Assembly (NCBI RefSeq): GCF_002105155.1
Contig: NW_019029010.1
Location: 248,001 to 312,000, forward strand
Direction: 5' to 3'
DNA length: 64,000 nucleotides
DNA from: Lobosporangium transversale
Lineage: Eukaryota > Mortierellomycota > Mortierellomycetes > Mortierellales > Mortierellaceae
The translations under genes were made by a program, and so were the position numbers. Positions 11,901-23,689 of this stretch are shown piece after piece. The notes under the pieces were generated by a model, which saw only the letters and a program-made list of their open reading frames with translations, had not been told where the DNA came from and searched no databases. The first letter of the stretch is position 1, and the number at the start of each line of letters is the position of its first letter.

Positions 11901-13160
11901 TCAGGAATTGCCTCTCTTATTCTCCATAACGGCCATACAGCCCATTCTACGTTCAAGATACCGATCCCTGTTGACTGTCGCTCCATCTGCTATCTTGGTA
12001 TGCGGCAAGATGCTGCCGTAAGAATACGTAATGCTGATGTCGTCTTCTGGGATGAGGCTCCTTTGCAGCATAAGCATTGTTTTGAGGCTGTAGACAGGCT
12101 GCTTCGAGACATTATGGAACAGGATATTCCGTTCGGTGGTAAAGTGTTTGTATTTGGAGGCGACTTCAGACAGGTACTTCCGGTTGTCATCCGTGGGACA
12201 CAGGCTCAGATTGAGGATGCTTCATTGAAAAGATCTTATATTTGGCCTTCGGTGACGACACTCAGACTGAGCAAGAATATGCGAGTTAACAGCCATCCTG
12301 AGAACCAAGCGTTTGTCGAATGGCTACTCCGTATTGGTGAAGGGACAGAGCCGACCGTTAGTTTTGGCCCTCATGGCGACTATATCAGGATACCTGACAA
12401 CTTGGTCCTTGACGCCCCAGCTGTAAATAAGGATCACAGTCACGAAAAGCTACTAATTAGGCAGATATTTCCAGACATCGAAACTGCTGGACTCCGGCCT
12501 GAAATACTCATTGAGCGCGCTATATTGAGCCCTCTCAATGAAGATGTAGACAGGCTAAACCAATTGGCTACCACTATGCTCTGTAGTACTCAGCAATCAG
12601 TCAGTTATATTGGTCAAGATAGCCTACAAGACCCTGAAGCAACAGCTCCGGTCCATTATCCTGTAGAATATCTAAACAAGCTTAGTCCACCAGGCTTGCC
12701 TCCATTCAAACTGGAGTTGAAAGTCGGTCAACCTGTCATCCTTCTTCGCAACTTGAATCCAAAGCGCGGACTATGTAATGGCACCCGCATGATTGTGCGT
12801 GCGTTGGGCACAAGAATGATCCAGACTGAGATTATCAATGGGCAATATCGAGGGGAGCGTGTTTTCATTCCTCGCATACCGCTTACAACGATTGATGACC
12901 GCTCTTCGCCAGTTATGTTCAGCAGACGCCAATTTCCAGTCAAGCCAGCCTTCGCCATGACTATCAATAAGTCACAAGGACAGACACTTAAACATGTCGG
13001 TGTTTATCTTCCTCAAGATGTCTTCAGTCATGGCCATCTCTACGTTGCTTTATCACGGTGTACTGACCCAAACAATCTTAAGGTGCTGGTCGGGAATGGG
13101 AAGGTACAAGCCAAGCCTGGGATATACACCAGAAACATTGTCTTCAAGGGCGCATTGTAG
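8929..13160 (+). pseudogene. Helitron 1 Rep/helicase gene, deleted and frameshifted
   Basis: Exons 8929-9020, 9109-9195 and 9312 onward join in phase. Exon 2 encodes a CCHC zinc knuckle (CSICSRPGHNRNTC). Exon 3 gives the Helitron N-terminal domain (CPYC, then FSLCCGRGQV), the HUH-type motif GLPHQHLL, and FITFTCNPQWPE. Near 11090 the frame breaks. Compared with the Helitron 2 protein, about 60-100 residues are missing here, including the tyrosine block (KYLYKY in Helitron 2). A second gap of roughly 120 residues lies near 11420. After it a PIF1-like helicase follows intact: Walker A GPGGTGKS, FWDEAPL, GGDFRQVLPVV and the C-terminal INKSQGQTL and YVALSRCTD motifs, ending at 13160. The gene therefore keeps the helicase but cannot make an active Rep nuclease. 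Introns are an alternative only if the missing residues are encoded elsewhere, which I do not see. Confidence 0.85.
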
Positions 13161-13416
13161 TCACAATATCTTGATTTTCAGACATCCTGCTGCTTCTTCA
13201 TCTCCAAGTCATTCACGTCAACTTTCAGCTCATCTCCATTGTTATTCAATCTGACGTTATTTTGTAGCACTTATTTGTATTTTACTTGCATTTATATTTT
13301 GTATTTTATTTTGCATTTATATTTTGTATTTTATTTTGTTTTTGTATTTTATTTTGTACGATAAAGATAACTTACTATGTTGTAAGCATTAAATTTTATT
13401 ACGAGGCAAGAGCAGG

Positions 13417-13433
13417 CCGTGGCGAAGCCACGG
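13417..13433 (+). other. Helitron 1 3'-terminal hairpin
   Basis: Perfect stem CCGTGGC/GCCACGG with a three-base GAA loop, the usual Helitron termination signal placed 7-12 bases before the 3' end. Helitron 2 has the related stem CCGTG...CACGG at its own end. Confidence 0.75.
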
Positions 13434-13631
13434 TCTCCGGCTCGTTTTAATATAAGAGAAGAAGATATATAAGATTGTTTCATTGGTTTCACGTACAGAC
13501 ACAAAGACACAGAGGATGCACAGCCTGAAATTCAGGCACAGGTCTTTTCACTACATCGACCTGGAAAGTAGAAACTCATTCATTAGATGCGCGAAGCGCG
13601 CGCTAATCAGATTAATGCTCTAGGCCTAATT

Positions 13632-13704
13632 CTTCATTCCTTCATTCCTCATCCCTTCATTCCTCATTCCCTCATTCCTCATTCCCTCATCCCTCATTCC
13701 TTAC
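13632..13704. repeat. Short tandem repeat, unit close to TTCATTCC
   Basis: Eight or nine degenerate copies of an 8-9 base unit (ttcattcc, ctcattcc) lie just upstream of the first Crypton promoter. A separate hairpin of the type GCGCGAAGCGCGC sits at 13587-13600. Confidence 0.85.
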
Positions 13705-13790
13705 CCATAGAGAAGCAAAAAAGCACGTCCAAGAGAAGCTAAGTGTTTGGCTCATTAAGATAGTGATTACTTTTGATAATGTCCGCTAAA

Positions 13791-13799
13791 TATATAAAA
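13791..13799 (+). promoter_or_regulatory. TATA box upstream of Crypton 1
   Basis: TATATAAAA about 140 bases before the ATG at 13940, followed by a pyrimidine-rich stretch (tctctctttctttt) typical of fungal transcription starts. Predicted from sequence only. Confidence 0.5.
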
Positions 13800-13939
13800 C
13801 CATGCTCACTTACATTTCTCTCTTTCTTTTCTTTCTGTGATATATCACTACCATTAACTACTGCGATGGCTACTGACTGCAACACTTGCTCATATCCGCT
13901 TTGTCAACTTCAACAAATAGCACAAACCAACCTATCAAC

Positions 13940-16900
13940 ATGCCTCGCAAAAATACTACCGCATCATCTTCTAGCAATGGCCATGACACCAATGGAGACC
14001 CAAGCGGCACCTTCTTTACGTTTAGCGTGAACCAAGGGAAAGAAGGAAGAAGCGGGTATGCACGGAAGGCCAAGGAAGTCAGAGATGAAAGGGAAAAAAG
14101 GAGAGAGATCCGCGAGGGCAAAAAAAGGGCCTGCTCTGTAAACATCCGTGATGTCGTCGAGGAGCACACCCCTCGCAAACGGATCTGTTCCCAAGACACG
14201 GCAATAAGCCCGATATCAGGCAGCTTTTCTAGTCGTCCTCAATCGTCTTATTCGACTGAGGAAATCGAAGAACAGAGGAAGATCTGCGCTAACAATGTCC
14301 TTCATTCTCTACTGGCCAACAAGAGTCCCTCGAAGACATTGAAGCAATACAGGACGTACTTGAAACTTTGGCTGGTAAATTTTATTTTTGCTCTTTGTTT
14401 TTTTTTTTTTTTTTTTTTTTCAAATTTTCGCATGAGACTGATTATTTTTACAATATAAAAATAAATAATAGGTATTCTGTGATACCAACTATGAAGGGAA
14501 TTGCAGCGTTAATGCAACAAAAATGCTGAGGTATTTCGAAGAGATTATCTTCCTACGAACAGTCAAGAAATACATCGATCCAAACGTGGGGTTCAGTGGC
14601 GCCGTTGGAAAGGCCCCATCACAGACGGCCAAACAAGCAATGAAGGGCAAGCTGACCCGCGAAGGAAAGAGGAAGGCGAAGCCTTGGGAAGAAAAGCCAG
14701 CAGAAACAGAGGAGAGCATTTTTCAGGATGTTATCCATGAACTGGAGCAAGGTCGTATTCAATACGATCCACAGCCTCATGAGGCCTTAGACTTTGAAGA
14801 ACTCGAGGAGGCCTCACAAGGCGATAAAGACGATGTAGAAAGCGAAGACGAGGAAGAGGAAGAGGAGGAGGAGGAGGATCGTTCGCAATTGACTGAAGAG
14901 GAATCTCTCCAGTCTACTGAGCCTCAAGCCCTCATGGTTTCTACCATTGCAGAAAGAACAAAAGGTAAAGCTGGTGTAATCCATGTATACAAATCAGCGC
15001 TGATGCAACGATGAGATCCGTTCTTAATTGACATTCTGTCACCAACTTTAGTTCTTTCGCATCCTCAAGCCGATCAAGCTGGTCGAAAGTTCATCCATGC
15101 GCCTATCTCGATAGAGACAGTGGATTGCGCTAGAAAAGCGTTGATTTACCTCTATAAAGAGCAAGTATCTTCAAAGGTGGAGTGGCCAAACCCGGCACCT
15201 CATCCTCGCAAAGATGTGCCGCTGAGGGAGGCGATTGATAAATATGAGTTAAACTTGGTGTATGACACCACATTTAATGGGTCGACGCGTACTGATACCT
15301 GTTCCATTCGTGACCCTTATAATGAAAAGCAATTCATCCGGATGATCATTCATACATGGAGCATGTCGCCAATGCTGCGACCAAAAGGGAAACGAACATA
15401 TCATGCAGATGGTAGATTTCAATATATGCGTGAGCATCTCTGTATCTTGGCGCGCCACCATATGCTGTTGCGTGATGAAGATATCCGTAACCTCAATCTG
15501 TCCGATGTGTTCAGCATCATGTCTTCCCACTGGGCAAATGGATCCCAGCCAGCACTCGGACTTACGTTTTGCATATCTCGTGGCAAAACAAACAAAAAAG
15601 GCGTTAAGCTCTACGCGACAGCCTTCCGTCATAAAGTCTTTTACAGGCGCACTGTAGGGGCTTTTGGCTTTTACATGCTAGAGCGATTTATGGTAAGAGA
15701 TTCGTGTCGTCCTTGTCTCTTACTACACTATGGTGTTTATGGTTTTTTTTTAACTTTTCTAACTTGCCGTTAAAAATTTTGGATCGCGTATAACCCTTAT
15801 AATAGCTGGAGAAAGAGGATGTGCCAAACTTCGCTGATCCTGATGACTGGTACAACATCAAGCTTTTGGTTGCGGCTAGCACGCTCGACAAGCGTAATGC
15901 AGGCCTTCGCAAGAACGCTGTTGCACCAAAGACCCAAATTGACGCTACAGCTTCTGTGATGCGGACGTGTGGCGTTTATTCAACTAAGGTCACCCATGCT
16001 GGTCGACATGCAGGGACATCGGATGCGTACCGTCTGGGTCTAGGTTTGGAGCATATCCGCCACCTTGGACGTTGGGTAATGGGGCAGATGGAGAGCTTTT
16101 ACGCTCCAAAAAATCCCACTACTGGCTCTTTTTATATGGCTCATTTCAACAAAAAACACGAACCATATTTTTTAGAGCGTAACCTCGTTATCCCTGATCT
16201 GGAGCTTCAAAGGAGGATCTTCCCTTGGATTGAAGATAACTTCAACAGCAGTACTAAAGAGAAAGAATGGATCAAGGATTGCAATGATGCTATGACAGAC
16301 ATCAATCCGGACCTCATCACAGAGGATGGCCTGCACTGGGGAGCCTGGCAGGAACGTATTGGCCATTCAACAGCGGCTAGGGATCAGGGCAGTCAGGTAG
16401 AAGAGCATACAGAAGGTACAGATAGCGCCACAGCGTCCAACAAGCTCATGAATAGCGCAATGATTGATCGACGAGCTTTCTTGATGTTACTGGTACGAAT
16501 GAGGAGAGTTATTCTTCAAGACGCTGTACTGTACCTAAGGCGCGATAGTAAAGGAAGGACCTTAAGCAATAAGCTTTTAAAGGCGCTTCCAGATATCTTT
16601 GCGAGCCGGCTCTTTTTAGACTTTCAGACTGAGCTCCTTCAGGCAATTGAAGTCCACCAGCAAAACTCAAATGTCGTCAACCCTATGGTCCCAGTTGACA
16701 AACACGTAATCTCTAGCGCGTTAAATAGCCTCAGCTGTCAGAATGCATCTCTTGAAGCAGCTCTTATTCGGCAAAGGGCACAAATAGCGCAGCTAGAAGC
16801 ACAGCAAAGTGCACAGTTCACGACGCTAAAGCAGCAAATGGAAGTAATGATACATTTGTTGCAGGGCTCGTCGGGCCTCCAGGTCCCAGCGCGTACTATG

Positions 16901-17383
16901 CCAAGCTATTTGATTCCGAGGGGCTTTCCTCAACAGCAGCCTTGTGTAATGCGTCCCCCACAGGGACCTCAGCATCACTCACCGCTCGTCCAATTTCCTT
17001 CTAATGGCCTCCAAAGGGCGTCGGAGCCACCGCATCCTTCGTCACCAAGCCCCGGCTCATCAAGTACCACGTTCAAATGGAGAGCAGATCGTGGAAAGCT
17101 TACGGTGGCAGATGCATGGGAGGAATTTTATGGGCCTCTTGAAGCATTTAAAAGACAGAACCCAGACTGGCCTGTCAGTACGTCGGACCAAAGGGCTTAC
17201 AACCGGCGGTATGAGTTGATCAGGCTGATCAGGGATACAGCAAAGAGAGAATGCCGTGAAGTCCAAGCCATTATTGCCGAATGGACACAAGCAAATAGCG
17301 GAAAGACAATCAACTCGCTTCTAAAGTCCCTGAAGGCCAAGGGGCCTGAGGAACAGGAGGATCTAGAAGATGACCAAGAGTGA
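13940..17383 (+). CDS. Crypton 1 tyrosine recombinase with GCR1_C-like domain
   Basis: Four exons join in phase: 13940-14374, 14472-14964, 15052-15692 and 15806-17383, giving about 1048 aa with no stop. Residues about 1-90 are basic (nuclear targeting likely). An acidic Glu run follows near residue 300. The recombinase core shows the first catalytic Arg in LLRDEDIRNLNLSD, a Lys in RGKTNKKG, the H-x-x-R box in THAGRHAG, HLGRW, and a Tyr in SFYAPKNP. The C-terminus carries a GCR1_C-like DNA-binding region (WRADRGKLTV, then YNRRYELI). Cryptons are DNA transposons that encode exactly this pairing and move by a circular intermediate without transposase inverted repeats. A TATA box lies upstream. 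The upstream TTG-initiated extension was rejected in favour of the ATG at 13940. Element ends were not identified. Confidence 0.88.
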
Positions 17384-18460
17384 GGTCAATTCTTATCACG
17401 GTAAGTAAAGGGTTGATTATGGTAGCAGTAGAGTGGAAATACAATATTGAATAAAGCACTGAAGGCCTCAATTGATTTACGTATAAAAAAAAAAAAAAAA
17501 AAAATCTTGGTAATTATGATATGAATTTGCAATCTGTTTGATAGTGGCTAAATGGGCCTACTCCTGACTATCGTTGTAGACTTGACGGTAAATTCAGGTA
17601 AAGAAAAGTTAGGAGAAGGAAATAAATGAGGAGTAAGAGGATAGAGTATGAAATGGGGGGAATGTTGGATTAGACTAACATTATACTGGAATACCAGTTA
17701 CCAGGAGTATATGCTAAGAATGAGTAATACGCCGTTACTCTATACATTTGACTTAAATATACGCCGTTATTCAGTACATTTATGGCACTTTGACTAAAAT
17801 ATACGCCAAAATGGTTACACAAACAAGACACAGAGCAGTGACAGTCACAGTTCAAGACACAGAGCACTCCCTGTCTTAATATTGATTCAGATTCGCTCTA
17901 TATACTGAATTGGTATTTTGAAATTATGTGGTCACAAACCTTGTTTCTTTTTATTGAATCACAAAGAAAAGTAATATAAAAAATTGACAAAATATATAGA
18001 ATGTGATCTCCAGCGTGATTTAGCCTGAATACCGTTTTTGTGTAGATGTGTAAATTTGGAAAGGCCATCGCATATGACTTGCACTAATGGAGAGGGATAA
18101 GCAAACATTTTTCTTAACTTGTTTTATCACTTCTCCCTTCACCCACCCCTTCATTCCCCACCACTCAGCATTAAATAACATGGAAGCGCTATTCACATCT
18201 AATGCAACCAATGCACAGAATAGTGTAGGAAGTCCTCTTCAAGGTAGCCTATCGCTCTCTATCGCTGGCGGACTAAGGCTGGTTTGGTGAGCACATTCGT
18301 TATTCAGCATTATATTATATACAAACAATAGTCGTCGCTTGCTGTTGATCCTTTAAAGAAAGAAAACCAAATAATAACTCTTGAACTCTTGAAATTATAA
18401 TTAGAATCACCACAGAATGTTGGTCAGTATTTAGGACAACAGTTAGATTCACACATACAC
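17384..18460. other. Spacer between the two Crypton genes
   Basis: AT-rich DNA with an AATAAA signal near 17449, an A-run near 17486 and repeated short phrases around 17730-17810 (atacgccgttactc and variants). Open frames here are short and unsupported. The Crypton 1 right end and Crypton 2 left end must lie in this interval but show no inverted repeats, as expected for Cryptons. Confidence 0.6.
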
Positions 18461-21400
18461 ATGCCCCAACTCCAAAATCAAATTCAATTTCAGGTACAAT
18501 TCCAAGATCAATTCCAATTTCAGGAACAAGGACTTCAAAGCCAAAAGCGGCATATAACGCTACAAGAAAACCCGGCAACTCCTAAACGACGCAAAGGTCA
18601 ACCTATAGCAGCTGCGAGCAGAGCTGATGTTGTTGCATCCATGGCGAACAAGACAGCATATGCCACCCATAACAAAATAGCTTGTACGTTGGTCCTACAG
18701 GAGGCAGCTAAGGATCGTGAAAAATCCCTAGCACGTCGAACAGTGTATCATTATCAACAATACCAACGGCATTGGGTGGTGCGTGAGCTTATTTGAATAG
18801 TAGTTGAGCAATGCAAAAAATAATGTTTATTGGTAGCAATTAATTGATCCATAATATATATAGGATTGGTGCGAGCGTAAGCATTTCATGGATGGAGACA
18901 TGGTCACATACGAGAAATTCTTACTCTATGTGCGTGAACTTGTGGCAGAAGAATCAGTACAGGCGGAGGACGACTTCTATAGCATCAAGCCATTGCGTGT
19001 CAACGTCACAATAGATTATGAAGGTGATCTCCCTTCTCCAGAGACAGTTGATGCATATGTCAAGTCGGTCATATCGCTCTATCAGTCTCAGCGAGCATTA
19101 GTTCCCAACCCTAGCAACCAGCCATGGGCAAGTCTACGTACAGCCGAGTTCAGAGGGATCATTTCATCATACAGAAAAAGGTAGGAGTAGACAGCAGCAT
19201 AATGTAGTATTATTTAACTTTGAGGCCTGAAAATTGAAGGAGTGGATGTTGTTTTAAAACATATAATATTGCATATTGCTAATTGCCCTAATTGCTGTTC
19301 TGCAGGTATCAACAAAGCAATAAATTCAAGAACCAATATCGAATGTCGGTCGACAATGCATACACACCAGCTCAACTCAAGCAGTTCTTGAAACTTTGTT
19401 GGACTCGATCTTACAAACCTCTGAATGGTGGAGCTAAGACTCACAAGCTGCTTGGGGCTCGCGACCGAGTTAGCTTTGCCTTGAATCATTTTTTGATTGC
19501 TCGTGGCCAAAATTTACTTGATGCGAAATTGAGTAGCCTGTTCCCACATATCCATGCAACGGCTGAGAATGGGCGCCAGCTTTCTTTTGCCCTTGTTCTT
19601 GAGATTACACATGGCAAGACAAATCAGGACTTCACTATCTATTCGTCTTGTATTCGCAATAAAGATGTTGAGCTGTGTCCTTTAGGTGCCTTAGGATTTT
19701 ATCTATTAGAGCTATGGATGGTTAGTTCCTGATACTTTTTCTGTTTAATGTTTCGGGGCTGTACCGACATTCGATTGCTCACATCTATTATTATTCGTAA
19801 CTTTTGACTGTAGGACAAAAAAAACGTTCCTGACTTTCATGACGACAAATGGATGGAAACTTTCCTCATTTTCGGCGCTTCTGATAGAACCCGTATGTCC
19901 TCAACCTCACTCTACAAGTAAGTACAGGGTATACATGGCTTTGTATGGTAGTGCAATAGTAATTGATGGATTGACGCTTCCTCGCGACTTCTTGCTCTTA
20001 GGGCTATGAAAGGGGTTATGAATAAGGCAGGCCATCATAGTGATAAAGTTACTCATGCGGGCCGCAAAGCTGGAGCACAACACGCGATGCTCAATGGATC
20101 ATCGCATGACCAGATATCTCAGCAAGGCAATTGGCTTCATTCTCGCTTGGCGATCCATTACCTACATCCAGTTCCAAGAGCTGTTCCGTATTCGATGGCA
20201 GGCTTCACGCGAACTGATGAGGAATTCTGGCTTCCTCGCAACACACTTATTCCTGATCCCAAACTTCAGAGAATGATTTTTCCTTTCATTGAGAACCTGT
20301 TTGAAGGAAACAAAGACTGGGAGCAGCGCATTGAGAATATCATGATGGACCGCCCCGAGGACTACAATCGACCCCTTTTGGAACAAACAAGCCATTGCAA
20401 GGAGGAAATACCAAAAATACGCTTTAATATTATTCTTGCTCATTTTCGGAAGATTATTCTTCAGGATATGGCTGTACTTATGGAAATTACCGACAATGCT
20501 AATTGCTATTACCAGATTTACCGGATGCACCATATCTGCCAGATGCCAGTCTTTCAATCGCCAGAGTTCGGAGAGTTTAGTGCAAAGTTGCGCCAAACAA
20601 TGAGTGAGGCAAGATCTCCCTCGATGGATAGCCTTGCAGCAAACGCTCCCGCAATAGCACAGAAACTTGATGTTTTAGGAGCACAGCTTTCAGCTCTTGA
20701 TGACTTCATACGATCACGAGAACGCGTTGATACATCTAACTGTAACTTGACTTCTTCATTCAGGACGCATATGTCAAGTGTCAATCGTCAGCTAGTGGCA
20801 CTCTCTCAAGGGATAGAGGGGGCCTTCAATGGTGCAGGAAGAACTATAGGCCACACTGTATCTGAGATCAAATCAATCCAAAGAGAGCAAATACGAGAGT
20901 TCGATCTCCAGATACAGCAGGGATGTGGAGCAGGACAGAGGAGCCCATTCACCCCGGAGCAAGGGCACACAGACGGGCACCTGGTTAGCCATGAGCCGGC
21001 TCATGAGCAAGCGAGCGTTACCAACACCTCTTCACCTTTACAAGGCGAGGATTCATTCTTCAATGAAGTAGACGGAGCGAGAGAAAGAGAAGAAGAAGTA
21101 GTTGTAGAACAAAGACAAGCTCACTCTCAATCTCAACCTCAATCTCAGTCTGGTATGCAAGGTAGAGTTGATTTGGACCAGTTGGCAGAACAGATCGCCA
21201 TGCTCTACGTTCAGATTGGAACAACCCTGTCCTCGCACGAAATGCTTCCGCAAGCAGCGCTTCTCAAGGATCAATGGAAGGAATGGTTCCATGGTGTCGA
21301 TGGACGGCCCTCGATCTGGGCTTTGAATAAGAGCTCTGACCAAAAAAGAGCAAAATGGCGTTCAGGATTCGATGCACAGAAAAGGAAGTTGTATCAATTC

Positions 21401-21574
21401 AAGAAGGAACTAATTGAGGCTGTGCTAGAAGAGATATCAAAATCAACATGCATGACGTTAGTGGAAAAGGAAGCTGATGCCCTGACGTCAGTTTCCAAGG
21501 CTATCATCAACGCTGGCTCCAACAATTCCTACATTAAGATGCGTCGAGCACAAAGAAAAAAAGCTTTTAAGTAA
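18461..21574 (+). CDS. Crypton 2 tyrosine recombinase with GCR1_C-like domain
   Basis: Five exons join in phase: 18461-18778, 18864-19180, 19306-19720, 19814-19917 and 20002-21574, giving about 908 aa with no stop. The N-terminus is Gln/Phe-rich. The core has LIARGQNLLDAKLSSLF (first Arg), THGKTNQD (Lys), THAGRKAGAQHA (H-x-x-R), QGNWL and a Tyr in IHYLHPVP. The C-terminal domain, with the KEWFHG, RPSIWAL and KWRSGF segments, fits the GCR1_C DNA-binding family. It lies in the same direction as Crypton 1, 1.08 kb downstream, and the two share exon layout, catalytic boxes and the phrase IPDxxLQRxIFPxIE after the recombinase core. They are diverged, so they are related elements and not a recent duplication. 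The stop is only 164 bp from the stop of the convergent CRN gene. Confidence 0.88.
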
Positions 21575-21737
21575 TGTGTTTATACATATATTTCTTTAAA
21601 ATAAAAATAAACCACACCGTTGAAGGCGTTTCGTTAGACACTTCTAAAGTGTCACTCCATTTTACTTGAAAGCTTCCAACTGATGATATTGGAATATTAT
21701 TTATTACAAAACTGCTGTATGCTATTTTAAGCGGATA

Positions 21738-23606
21738 TCATTGTGTTGTTGTTATTGGTGTTGTTATCGTTGCTGTTGATGACTGATCAAATTTTGATTT
21801 TTTGGTTGCTGGGGAGTCAGATTCGATGTTGAAACTACCTCTCGTGCTCATTTCATTCTTCATTAATTCGAAAAGAGTAAGGACATAGCCAAATATAAGC
21901 TTGCATCTGTCTCTCACGTCTTCCATTTCTCCTATCACTTCTAAAGATTTAGTCAGTTCCAACCTTCGGTATTTTAGCGTGCCATTTTCCAATGTAGATT
22001 CAACAAATGCCCATTGAAATGAGTTGGTTACGATTCCATAAGCCCTAAGGGCTCTAGGGCAATCTCCATCCTCCTCAGTTCGTTTTCGTTTCCTATTGTG
22101 CAAGGCTACATCGAGCTGTACCATATTTTGTGCAAGGCCTTGCACATGATCGTCCTTCTTCACTTCCGTAATGCCAAGAAATTGTCCCGAATTGATACAG
22201 TCAACAACAGCAAAGTCCAAAGTCCCATAGCCGCGCGTGCCTTTCAAAGACTGTTGTTGCGAAAGGATCATGTCGGGCGCATAGAGCGATACTGCTCCAA
22301 CCATGAATGCATCGACAATTGTTGATCTTGTAGCCTCATTTGATTGTGCATTAAATGCATAGGCTCTACCTTTGCGAATGCAATCGTCCACAATATGTCC
22401 CAATATTGTCTCTTCAGCTTCTGTCAAGTCCTCCTTGGGCTTGAGATCAAATTTTGGTAGATCAATGAACGATTGTAATTTATACGTGTCTTGAACTTTT
22501 TTCCAGTCCCATGACGAAAAACTAATGGCTGGGGTAGCCAAAGATATAATGAGCCTTTTCCACTTTTTTTGCTGAAGTTTTTCCAAGATAGAACGAAATT
22601 GAATGTCGTCTCTCAACAACGGAAATGTCTTCGTTTCCTCATCGTACACAAATATTTGGACTTCCTCGAACTCCTCAAACTCCAAGCAATAATCTCGAAG
22701 GCTTTCTCGCAGGCTTCCTATAGTAGCTGATTTAATATTGGTGGAATATGTGCAAATAACCTTATTCCGATCTCTTTTGTTCACGACGCTCAGTGCTAGA
22801 ATAACAACAAAGTCAGCTCTCTTTCACTATGGTTCCTTTCGACATCTTTCCATTCCACATTCTCACTTATTGTTGATTATCACTTACTAGTATATGTGTC
22901 CGCCTGTAGTTGTTGCTCCAATTCGGCGTTTTTCTTTTGTACCATTTCTAAATCTGCTTCCATATGCAGTTTTTGTTGCCTCAGGTCGGTCATTTCCTTG
23001 TGTAAATTTATGATTATCGTTTCTAAATTTGCGATTGTCGTTTCTAAAGTTACGATCATCGTTCCTAAATTTGCGTTCGTATGCAGTCGTTGCTTCAAGT
23101 CGGCGATTTCCTTTTGTAGATCTGCGTTCGTCGTCTGTAGACTTGCGATTATAGGTTCATTCCCTTCACTTTTAACTTAGGAGAAAGGAATACAAATAGA
23201 AAGTGCGTATGACTTGTTTAATCATAGTTAACTGTGGACAAAAAAAAAAGGCATACCAGTAGAGTGGAATAGTACCTGGTCGTTCAATAATGACATGGAT
23301 GGTTTTTTTTGGTGGTACAGCGCCAAAAACCTCAGAGACCTCGCTAGTCGGATCTTCGAGCTTCTCTGGGTTTTTCTGCGCCTTCTGCTCGTCTGTAAGA
23401 TTGCTTAATGTAATTGGTTTCTTGGAGATAGAAGAAATGGCGACATGCCAGAGAGTGAGCTTGCTTGCATTAATATCATGAAACTCTAGCTGCTTTTTCT
23501 TGATGGCATCCTTGAGATGGTCTATCGTTTTTGAAGAGGAGATATCCACTGAGAATATGGAGGAATCTCCATCGATAACGCAAAAGAGGGTTACTTCGGT
23601 GGCCAT
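21738..23606 (-). CDS. Crinkler (CRN)-type protein: header, coiled coil, nuclease-like body
   Basis: Three exons join in phase: 23606-23276, 23175-22888 and 22795-21738, giving about 558 aa. The header (residues 1-110) is the CRN ubiquitin-like domain, with LFCVIDG near the start, LWHVAIS near residue 50 and the closing KKTIHVIIERP. Residues about 120-205 form a long coiled coil of heptad-like repeats. The C-terminal body has a restriction-endonuclease-like signature, with GTLDFAVVD, ITEVKK and GLAQNMVQLD, matching the D...E-x-K layout of the PD-(D/E)XK fold described for several CRN bodies. CRN proteins act inside cells, often in nuclei, as effectors or in inter-organism conflict; which role applies here is unknown. 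No predicted secretion signal is seen. This is the intact counterpart of the broken gene at 1081-2675. Confidence 0.85.
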
Positions 23607-23689
23607 GGTAGTGTTATGATTGTTTGTTTCAATAGTTTCAATGGAGCGAGTATTTTAAAGGATGGCGATAGCGCAAAGCCACAATGCGC

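Larger units (their letters stand above)
7744..13444 (+). mobile_element. Helitron 1 (internally deleted)
   Basis: The proposed 5' end is TC at 7744 after an A (7743), reading TCTATATATTAAAG. Helitron 2 in this window starts TCTATATACTAAAG, an independent match. The proposed 3' end is a hairpin CCGTGGCGAAGCCACGG (13417-13433), seven bases, then CTCG (13441-13444) followed by T. Helitrons normally end hairpin-CTRR and insert between A and T, so CTCG would be a one-base variant of CTAG. Inside lie a 200-aa accessory frame and the Rep/helicase gene. The element is about 5.7 kb and probably non-autonomous because the Rep tyrosine region is deleted. The 3' boundary is less certain than the 5' one. 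Confidence 0.68.
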
